Of a DNA stretch of 64,000 bases, positions 55,330 through 64,000 are shown in pieces. Every line of letters starts with the position of its first letter. Within the stretch, counting starts at the first letter, position 1. The notes beneath the pieces are model-generated. The model was not told the origin of the DNA. It did not search any database and worked only from the letters and a program-made list of their open reading frames with translations. The DNA lies in NCBI GenBank assembly GCA_942159475.1, contig OW804097.1, forward strand, positions 9,605,002-9,669,001, given 5' to 3'. The position numbers and the translations under genes were made by a program. This stretch comes from Sthenelais limicola. Lineage: Eukaryota > Annelida > Polychaeta > Phyllodocida > Sigalionidae.

Positions 55330-55935
55330 ACATATGTAATAGGGCACTTGCATTAGCACCTTGAATTTACACATGTAATAGCACCTTGAATAATGATTCA
55401 CAAGGAATTATGGGAGTTGTATGTCAGAGTTAGGCTCAATAGGGGACTTGCATGTCCGCCATCTTGAATATTGATTTGCAAGGAATTATGGGAGTTGTAT
55501 GTCAGAGTTAGGCTCAATAGGGGACTTGCATGTCCGCCATCTTGAATAATCATTCACAAGGATTTATGGGTGTTCTATGTCAGAGTTAGGCTCAATAGGA
55601 GACTTGCATGTCCGCCATCTTGAATATTGATTTGCAAGGAATTATGGGAGTTCTATGTCAGAGTTAGGCTCAATATGGGACTTGCATGTCCGCCATCTTG
55701 TATCTTGGTTCACATGGAATTATGGGAGTTGTATATCAGAGTAAGGCTCAATAGGGGACTTGTATGTCCACCATCTTGAATAGTGATTTGCAAGGAATTA
55801 TGGGAGTTGTATGTCACTGTAAGGCTCAATAGGGGACTTGCATGTCCGCCATCTTGAATAGTGATCCTTCACATGGAATGCTGATTTGCAAGGAATTATG
55901 GGAGTTGTATGGCAGGATTAGGTCCAATAGTAAAA
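55330..55935. repeat. ~78-bp satellite derived from the T element end
   Basis: About seven units containing CAATAGGGGACTTGCATGTC, CGCCATCTTGAATA and AAGGAATTATGGGAGTTGTA. The first 30 bases correspond to the left terminus of the T element at 38020. Each unit carries a YY1-type GCCATCTTG and, reversed, ACAACTCCCATAATTCC, which resembles the ZNF143/Staf site. Confidence 0.88.
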
Positions 55936-56038
55936 TCTTGATCTGCATGGAACTATGCATAATTATGTTCAGCATGGAATTTACTCCATATTCCCAAGTA
56001 CAGACAGATCATACATGTTGTATGTACATAAGATATTT

Positions 56039-56234
56039 GGGTCAGATCATCAGAAAATGTACAATTCACTTTCACCAATCCCTTCAAATAACCAAAATTT
56101 AAGACGGAAATCTGGTTCAAAGTACAGATTAATTGAATGAATACAATACAGAATACACTCAGATATATATATACTTAGTATTTGTCATTTTTCACTCTAA
56201 TTTAGCGAATTTGAGAGATGTGTAGAACTGACCC
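56039..56234 (-). mobile_element. M1 element, internal deletion
   Basis: GGGTCAGATCATCAG to ACTGACCC; ATTT at 56035-56038 and 56235-56238. The inner part of the right end (AATTGTACATTTTCTG) is deleted. Confidence 0.85.
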
Positions 56235-56494
56235 ATTTCCCCATCATATATTCACATTTAATAAGCTATTCTGACTTGGATCTATGGAACGCCATTGGGT
56301 CATTTATTCAGTATTTTTTTATGGATCTGACTATTTTCCTAACTTTCTCTAAAAATATAGACAAGGAGTTAAATTTAATGTAATGGTGAATTGGAAGGAT
56401 TTTGGGATCGAAGATATTACGATGTCTATATATCTGTGCAAACTGAAGTTCAATTTTGCGGGGGTTTGCAGTATTTTCCTGTGGTTTCGGCATC

Positions 56495-56590
56495 TGTAGT
56501 TTATTCTAAATATGTTATTCAGCATTGGACATTATGCAATACAACATTTTTTCTCAGTTCAAGCTGACTTCCTTAACAAAAGTCAAAATG
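56495..56590 (-). repeat. Retroelement 3'-end-like repeat
   Basis: TATGTTATTCAGCATTGGAC and TTTTCTCAGTTCAAGCTGAC resemble 27820-27900. Confidence 0.35.
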
Positions 56591-56771
56591 TTGAATAATA
56601 GATAGGCGGTAACAAATGGTTGGATGTTAGAATATAATAATAAATCAATAGAAGCTATAACCGGGGGCTGTGTCTCTGAGTTTGACATACGGAAATAGTT
56701 GCTTATTATTCGCCCTATTACGCAAAGCCCCTATAGCGCTTTTTGTAGCCCGACCCGTATATTATACATAT

Positions 56772-57003
56772 GGGTCAGGTCGCCAGAAAATGTACAATTC
56801 ATCTACACCAATATTCCCAAATAACCTAAATTTAAGACAACAAATGAGATTCAAAATCAATTGAACATCACCAAAATGATACATTAAATCAACCCAATAC
56901 CAAATATAATCAGATATACATCACTTGTCAGTCGAATTCAACAGAATTTAATAAATACATATACTGTATAGAGCTGGCGATTGTACATTTCCGGCGACTT
57001 CCC
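56772..57003 (-). mobile_element. M1 element, diverged, variant ends on both sides
   Basis: GGGTCAGGTCGCCAG left and CCGGCGACTTCCC right, ATAT on the left. Twelve bases separate it from the next M1 copy. Confidence 0.8.
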
Positions 57004-57014
57004 TGCTATAATCT

Positions 57015-57247
57015 GGGTCAGATTTCCAGAAAATGTACAATTTGCAGCTGTACATATTTAGTAAATTCTACTAAATTAGGCTGCAATTAGGTCAATACAA
57101 GGTAAATTCGAGTATATTCTGCATTGCATTGATTCTAGCAATCTGTTCGGTTAGGTTAAATTATATTCTGAAATGTATTTCCGTCTAAAATTTGGGTTAT
57201 TTGAACAAATTGTTGAAGCCGAATTGTACATTTTTGGCGACTTCCCC
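57015..57247 (+). mobile_element. M1 element, subfamily B
   Basis: Left GGGTCAGATTTCCAG, right TTTTTGGCGACTTCCCCC. Confidence 0.85.
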
Positions 57248-57886
57248 CATGTGGCACTGACCCGATCGGCTTTCACTACCAACAATGCATTGCGCCGTGC
57301 AGTGAATAGTGTGAGTGGAGGGAGGGAGGGAGAGCGCGTGGAACAGCCAACCACTCCCAATAATACACTTATAACACACTGGTTCCCAGAAGCCTTCCAA
57401 TCAACCTCTCCCCAACACTTCTCAACCCAACCTCAGCCTTTACACCTTGTGTGGATTTACCTCGTGCCCATATGTGAACTGGAACACATATAACAAGCTT
57501 TAGCAGGGTTATTATATGTACCTTTGCACATGTATATTACTCAGATACGTGTACTTTAGATACATGTACATTAGATACATGTACATACGTAGGATACATG
57601 TATCTATATGGATACATCATACATAGCACACGTGTGGCCCAGGAAGGATTCTTTTGCCAAATAGAGAAACAATATATTTCAGGGAGAGGTGTATTACTAC
57701 GACCTAGGAACAATTACCAGGAATACTTCTAGGAAACTATATACTACATGTGAACAGCAATACTCCGAGCATATTATATAATTATATAGCACCTTGGATA
57801 ATATAATTATCATATATTCCTAGAAGCAATGATACACAGAATATGTGGATGAAATCATGTGTATGAATACACCCTAGGTTGTATAT
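57248..57886. other. Unassigned interval
   Basis: Several ATACATGTA repeats at 57540-57605; no gene supported. Confidence 0.4.
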
Positions 57887-58097
57887 GGGTCAGATCGTCA
57901 GAAAATGCACAATCAGCAGCACTACACATTTAGGCAATTCTGCTAAATTAGGCTGAAAAATGGTCAATACTAGATATATCTGAGTATATTTGGTATTGGC
58001 TTGATTCAAACAACCTATTTAGTTGTGTTGAACTGACTCATTTGAGTTATTTGAGAGAATTGGTGAAAGTGAATTGTACATTTTCTGGCGATTTCGC

Positions 58098-58099
<2 letters not shown>
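57887..58099 (+). mobile_element. M1 element, mixed type
   Basis: Left GGGTCAGATCGTCAG, right CTGGCGATTTCGCCC; ATAT on the left and an (AT)n run on the right that starts at the target duplication. Confidence 0.85.

Positions 58100-58130
<31 letters not shown>
58100..58130. repeat. (AT)n microsatellite
   Basis: About 31 bp of pure AT directly abutting the M1 right end, likely grown from its ATAT duplication. Confidence 0.9.
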
Positions 58131-58133
<3 letters not shown>

Positions 58134-58229
58134 AATACGGCTAAACTATACAACTAGTATCACTAATGGAATACACCCATCCATGAGGATATTGTAGGGA
58201 GATATATACATGTATGTATTACATGTTTA

Positions 58230-59478
58230 GAGAGTCCCTCCAAACCTTCTCCAGTCTAGGCTCAGAGTTGAGAGAGTCCCTCCAAACTGAGGAAAGCTTC
58301 TCCAATCTAGGCTCAGAGTTTAGAGAGTCCCTCCAAACTGAGGAAAGCTTCTCCAGTCTAGGCTCAGAGTTTAGAGAGTCCCTTCAAACTGAGGGAGGTT
58401 TCTCCAGTCTACGGCTAAATTATACAACTGGTATAGTATATGGCTAATGGAATACACCCATCCATGAGGATATTATAGGGAGATATATGCATGTATGTAT
58501 TACATGTTGCTAGGGTAGTATTATATGACTGAGTGGTGTATTTGTGTGTAGAGTAAATGTACGTGTAATATTCACACAACGCTAGGGAAACATTAATAAG
58601 TGAAGTGAAGAATGGATTACGGTACAACGACCCTTGTGCAGGATTACCGCCGCCAATAAGTGAATACTCACCTTCCAAACCAGGTATACGTGTTGACTTT
58701 ATTACTACTAATCTAGGCTCAGAGTTGAGAGAGTCCCTTCAAACTGAGGGACGTTTCTCCAGTCTAGGCTCAGAGTTTAGAGAGTCCCTTCAAACCTTCC
58801 CTGTCTAGGCTCAGAGTACAGAGAATGCCTCCAAACCTTCTCCAGTCTAGGCTCAGTGTTTAGAGAGTCCCTCCAAACCTTCCCTGTCTAGGCTCAGAGT
58901 TGAGAGAGTCCCTTCAAACTGAGGAGAGCTTCTCCATCCTAGGCTCAGAGTTCAGAGAGTCCCTCCAAACTGAGGAAAGCTTCTCCAGTCTAGGCTCAGA
59001 GTTGAGAGTCCCTCCAAACTGAGGGAACGCTTGTCCAGTCTAGGCTCAGAGTCCAGAGGGTCCCTCCAAACTGAGGGAACGCTTCTCCAGTCTTGGCTTA
59101 TAGTTAAGAGAGTCCCTCCAAACTGAGGGAATGTTACTCCATCCTAGGCTCAGAGTTGACAGAGTCCCTCCAAACCTTCCCTGTCTAGGCTCAGAGTTGG
59201 GAGAGTCCCTCCAAACTGAGGAACGTTTCTCCAGTATAGGCTCAGAGTTTAGAGAGTCCCTCCAAACCTTCTCCAGTCTAGGCTCAGAGTTGAGAGAGTC
59301 CCTCCAAACTGAGGGAAAGCTTCTCCAGTCTAGGCTCAGAGTTGAGAGAGCCCCTCCAAACTGAGGAAAAGCCTCTCCAGTCTAGGCTCAGTGTTTAGAG
59401 AGTCCCTCCAAACCTTCCCTGTCTAGGCTCAGAGTTGAGAGAGTCCCTCCAAACTGAGGGAAAGCTTCTCCAGTCTGT
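58230..59478 (-). repeat. ~50-bp H-derived satellite, opposite orientation
   Basis: About 24 units with AGTCCCTCCAAACTGAGGGA and CTCCAGTCTAGGCTCAGAGT, with length variants that lack GAGGGAAAGCTT. The array is split at 58415-58705 by unique sequence that itself contains a duplicated ~100-bp block (58130-58215 and 58420-58505). Confidence 0.9.
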
Positions 59479-60034
59479 TTATCTAATCCTATATTCAGTG
59501 CTATAACTTGCAGGTCGTGGATATAATATATGACTCTATTTTATTTTACCAGTTGAAATTATAGAATTGTTTTATTGAGGAAATTTCCATTTATAGCCCG
59601 AGCTGTCTAAATTAATTAATATATATTAATAAATGATAATATAATAAATGGGTGATAATTAATATAAATACAATGAGGTTACACAATGTTACGTAATGTT
59701 ACATAACATAAACCGCGCTGATGCACTTATTTAAAATCATGATATATTTTGAGGATGTAAACGTTTAGAGTTTAGCAGGTTTAGAGTCGGCGGTGCCTTA
59801 GGCCAAAAAGCTAATAAAAGCAGGAAAACAGGTTTTCCTAACCCGGAACTGTCTAAAAGCACATTTCCCATGTTTTAGACAACTATTGTTATAAAAAAAG
59901 ACATTTTGTTCAGTTTCTGGGAGGTGGTTTCCTTAAAAAAAAAAGTTCCCACCTACCTAGTTTTCAGCCAGATAAATAGGAAATACACCTATTTTTGTTT
60001 GCCTTATATAGGGTTAATTACGATTGTTGTGCAG
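59479..60034. other. Unassigned AT-rich interval
   Basis: Nothing recognised. Confidence 0.4.
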
Positions 60035-60200
60035 TGGGTGTGGGGTGTGTGTGTGTGGGGGGGGGGGGTGAGTGTGTGTGTGTGGGGGGGGGTAGAGTAG
60101 GGGGGGAGTAGAGTAGGGGAAGTAGAGTGGGGGGGGGGGGGGGGGTAGAGTAGGAGGGGGGTAGAGATGGGGGGACTAGAGTAGGGGGGGGGGTTAGAGT
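60035..60200. repeat. G-rich tract
   Basis: GGGGGGGTAGAGTA-type repeats with (GT)n and G runs up to about 18; quadruplex-capable. Confidence 0.85.
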
Positions 60201-60250
60201 ATGATCCAGTCATACACACAGTGCTACAAATATACCCCACTGACCCTAGA

Positions 60251-63200
60251 CTGATCCCATTATTACCTCATCATACCAGCCCGCCGTCATGTTTGTCCAT
60301 TATTACCTCATCATACCAGCCGCCATGTTTGTCCATTATTACCTCATCATACCAGCCGTCATGTTTGTCCATTATTACCTCATCATACCAGCCGTCATGT
60401 TTGTCCATTATTACCTCATCATACCAGCCCGCCGCCATGTTTGTCCATTATTACCTCATCATACCAGCCCGCCGCCATGTTTGTCCATTATTACCTCATC
60501 ATACCAGCCCGCCGCCATGTTTGTCCATTATTACCTCATCATACCAGCCGCCATGTTTGTCCATTATTACCTCATCATACCAGCCGCCATGTTTGTCCAT
60601 TATTACCTCATCATACCAGCCGTCATGTTTGTCCATTATTACCTCATCATACCAGCCGTCATGTTTGTCCATTATTACCTCATCATACCAGCCGTCATGT
60701 TTGTCCATTATTACCTCATCATACCAGCCCGCCGCCATGTTTGTCCATTATTACCTCATCATACCAGCCGCCATGTTTGTCCATTATTACCTCATCATAC
60801 CAGCCGTCATGTTTGTCCATTATTACCTCATCATACCAGCCCGCCGCCATGTTTGTCCATTATTACCTCATCATACCAGCCCGCCGCCATGTTTGTCCAT
60901 TATTACCTCATCATACCAGCCGCCATGTTTGTCCATTATTACCTCATCATACCAGCCGCCATGTTTGTCCATTATTACCTCATCATACCAGCCGTCATGT
61001 TTGTCCATTATTACCTCATCATACCAGCCGCCATGTTTGTCCATTATTACCTCATCATACCAGCCGTCATGTTTGTCCATTATTACCTCATCATACCAGC
61101 CGTCATGTTTGTCCATTATTACCTCATCATACCAGCCGCCATGTTTGTCCATTATTACCTCATCATACCAGCCCGCCGCCATGTTTGTCCATTATTACCT
61201 CATCATACCAGCCCGCCCTCATGTTTGTCCATTATTACCTCATCATACCAGCCGTCATGTTTGTCCATTATTACCTCATCATACCCGCCGTCATGTTTGT
61301 CCATTATTACCTCATCATACCAGCCCGCCGCCATGTTTGTCCATTATTACCTCATCATACCAGCCGTCATGTTTGTCCATTATTACCTCATCATACCAGC
61401 CCGCCGCCATGTTTGTCCATTATTACCTCATCATACCCAGCCGCCATGTTTGTCCATTATTACCTCATCATACCAGCCCGCCCTCATGTTTGTCCATTAT
61501 TACCTCATCATACCAAGCCGCCATGTTTGTCCATTATTACCTCATCATACCCGCCGTCATGTTTGTCCATTATTACCTCATCATACCAGCCGCCATGTTT
61601 GTCCATTATTACCTCATCATACCAGCCGTCATGTTTGTCCATTATTACCTCATCATACCAGCCGCCATGTTTGTCCATTATTACCTCATCATACCAGCCG
61701 TCATGTTTGTCCATTATTACCTCATCATACCAGCCGTCATGTTTGTCCATTATTACCTCATCATACCAGCCGCCATGTTTGTCCATTATTACTCATCATA
61801 CCAGCCCGCCGCCATGTTTGTCCATTATTACCTCATCATACCCGCCGTCATGTTTTGTCCATTATTACCTCATCATACCAGCCGCCATGTTTGTCCATTA
61901 TTACCTCATCATACCAGCCGCCATGTTTGTCCATTATTACCTCATCATACCAGCCGCCATGTTTGTCCATTATTACCTCATCATACCAGCCCGCCCTCAT
62001 GTTTGTCCATTATTACCTCATCATACAGCCGTCATGTTTGTCCATTATTACCTCATCATACCAGCCGCCATGTTTGTCCATTATTACCTCATCATACCAG
62101 CCCGCCGTCATGTTTGTCCATTATTACCTCATCATACCCGCCGTCATGTTTGTCCATTATTACCTCATCATACCAGCCGCCATGTTTGTCCATTATTACC
62201 TCATCATACCAGCCGCCATGTTTGTCCATTATTACCTCACCATACCAGCCGTCATGTTTGTCCATTATTACCTCATCATACCAGCCGCCATGTTTGTCCA
62301 TTATTACCTCATCATACCCGCCGTCATGTTTGTCCATTATTACCTCATCATACCCAGCCGCCATGTTTGTCCATTATTACCTCATCATACCAGCCGTCAT
62401 GTTTGTCCATTATTACCTCATCATACCAGCCCGCCGTCATGTTGTCCATTATTACCTCCATCATACCAGCCCGCCCTCATGTTTGTCCATTATTACCTCA
62501 TCATACCAGCCGTCATGTTTGTCCATTATTACCTCATCATACCAGCCGCCATGTTTGTCCATTATTACCTCATCATACCAGCCGCCATGTTTGTCATTAT
62601 TACCTCACCATACCAGCCGTCATGTTTGTCCATTATTACCTCATCATACCAGCCGCCATGTTTGTCCATTATTACCTCATCATACCCGCCGTCATGTTTG
62701 TCCATTATTACCTCATCATACCAGCCGCCATGTTTGTCCATTATTACCTCATCATACCAGCCGTCATGTTTGTCCATTATTACCTCATCATACCAGCCCG
62801 CCGTCATGTTTGTCCATTATTACCTCATCAGTACCAGCCGTCATGTTTGTCCATTATTACCTCATCATACCAGCCCGCCATGTTTGTCCATTATTACCTC
62901 ATCATACCAGCCGCCATGTTTGTCCCATTATTACCTCATCATACCAGCCGTCATGTTTGTCCATTATTACCCCATCATACCCCGCCGCCATGTTTGTCCA
63001 TTATTACACTCATCATACCCGCCGTCATGTTTGTCCATTATTACCTCATCATACCAGCCGCCATGTTTGTCCATTATTACCTCATCATACCAGCCGCCAT
63101 GTTTGTCCATTATTACCTCATCATACCAGTCCGCCGTCATGTTTGTCCATTATTACCTCATCATACCAGCCCGCCGCCATGTTTGTCCATTATTACCTCA

Positions 63201-64000
63201 TCATACCAGCCCGCCGTCATGTTTGTCCATTATTACCTCATCATACCAGCCCCGCCTCATGTTTGTCCATTATTACCTCATCATACCAGCCGCCATGTTT
63301 GTCCATTATTACCTCATCATACCAGCCGTCCATGTTTGTCCATTATTACCTCATCATACCAGCCCGCCCTCATGTTTGTCCATTATTACCTCATCATACC
63401 AGCCCGCCGCCATGTTTGTCCATTATTACCTCATCATACCAGCCCGCCCTCATGTTTGTCCATTATTACCTCATCATACCAGCCGCCATGTTTGTCCATT
63501 ATTACCTCATCATACCAGCCGCCATGTTTGTCCATTATTACCTCATCATACCAGCCCGCCGCCATGTTTTGTCCATTATTACCTCATCATACCAGCCCGC
63601 CGCCATGTTTGTCCATTATACCTCATCATACCAGCCGTCATGTTTGTCCATTGTTACCTCATCATACCAGCCGTCATGTTTGTCCATTATTACCTCATCA
63701 TACCAGCCCGCCCTCATGTTTTGTCCATTATTACCTCATCATACCAGCCCGTCATGTTTGGTCCACTATTACCTCATCATACCAGCCCGCCGTCATGTTT
63801 GTCCATTATTACCCTCATCATACCAGCCCGCCCTCATGTTTGTCCATTATTACCTCATCATACCAGCCCGCCGCCATGTTTGTCCATTATTACCTCATCA
63901 TACCAGCCCCGCCCTCATGTGTTGTCCATTATTACCTCATCATACCCGCCGTCATGTTTGTCCATTATTACCTCATCATACCAGCCCGCCGCCATGTTTG
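60251..64000. repeat. 36-40-bp satellite running past the window edge
   Basis: About 100 units of CATGTTTGTCCATTATTACC then TCATCATACCAGCCG. Three junction forms alternate: CCAGCCG (36 bp), CCAGCCCGCCG (40 bp) and CCCGCCG (35 bp); the base before CATG varies among C, T and the CTC form. Minus-strand frames read a 12-residue repeat wherever 36-bp units run together and break at 35- or 40-bp units. Single-base indels are rare before about 61790 and frequent after. Confidence 0.97.

Noticed and set aside
60035..60200. Telomeric repeat
   Set aside because: G-rich but lacks TTAGGG or a related regular unit.
60499..62807. Repetitive GWYDEVIMDKHG-type reading frames
   Set aside because: They exist only where 36-bp satellite units are in phase and break at 35- or 40-bp units; not a gene.

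Overview
The window looks like intergenic or intronic nuclear DNA from an animal, probably a marine invertebrate. A mollusc (perhaps a limpet-like gastropod) fits the long CT/GA tracts, the dense short DNA transposons and a 'gtgagtgag...ttggttgctttacgcc' tandem repeat that resembles repeats I know from gastropods and bivalves; this is inference and no species call is made. There is no operon, ribosome-binding site or bacterial gene layout, and I find no intact protein-coding gene. Almost every long reading frame lies in a simple repeat or minisatellite.

The sequence is a mosaic of mobile-element debris. The dominant component is a ~230 bp miniature inverted-repeat element, here called M1, with outer ends GGGTCAG...CTGACCC and 4-bp target duplications (ATAT, ATGT, ATTT, AGGT, GTAG). 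About 35 recognisable copies plus stubs lie between 48 and 58099, in two internal subfamilies. Other families are M2 (~390 bp, TIR with GGAAAATGAGTCATAAGTCG), F3 (~285 bp, starts CAGGTTAACTAACGAG), H (hAT-like, CAGTCTAGGC...GCCTAGACTG), T (ATAGGGGACTTGCAT termini) and F6. Single elements with clear TIRs lie at 318-426, 9341-9452, 21252-21608, 22438-22910 and 54286-54501.

Retroelement remnants are a 470-bp LTR with a primer-binding-like site followed by a broken Env/fusion-protein-like fragment (7606-8539, minus), the 3' end of a LINE ORF2 with its 3' UTR (34452-35250, minus), and three pieces with hammerhead-ribozyme-like cores as in Penelope-like elements (1719-1749, 3257-3284, 16330-16368). 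One tRNA-Ile(AAU)-like gene (43509-43588, minus) has a poly-C expansion in its T arm.

Tandem arrays make up much of the rest: GA/CT tracts, a 20-bp repeat at 24.2-24.6 kb, a 15-bp repeat at 53.0-53.8 kb, an ~82-bp repeat at 20 kb, and a 36-40-bp satellite from 60251 past the right edge. Two arrays appear to be amplified ends of dispersed elements: the ~52-bp arrays at 13.66-14.25 and 58.2-59.5 kb from H, and the ~78-bp array at 55.4-55.9 kb from T. A 200-N gap (3702-3901) sits inside a minisatellite.

The observations most worth following are the hammerhead-like cores, two related elements whose hairpin arms differ in sequence yet stay paired with the same asymmetric mismatch, the satellites grown from transposon ends, the exchange of outer end modules among M1 copies, and the LTR/Env remnant without gag-pol.
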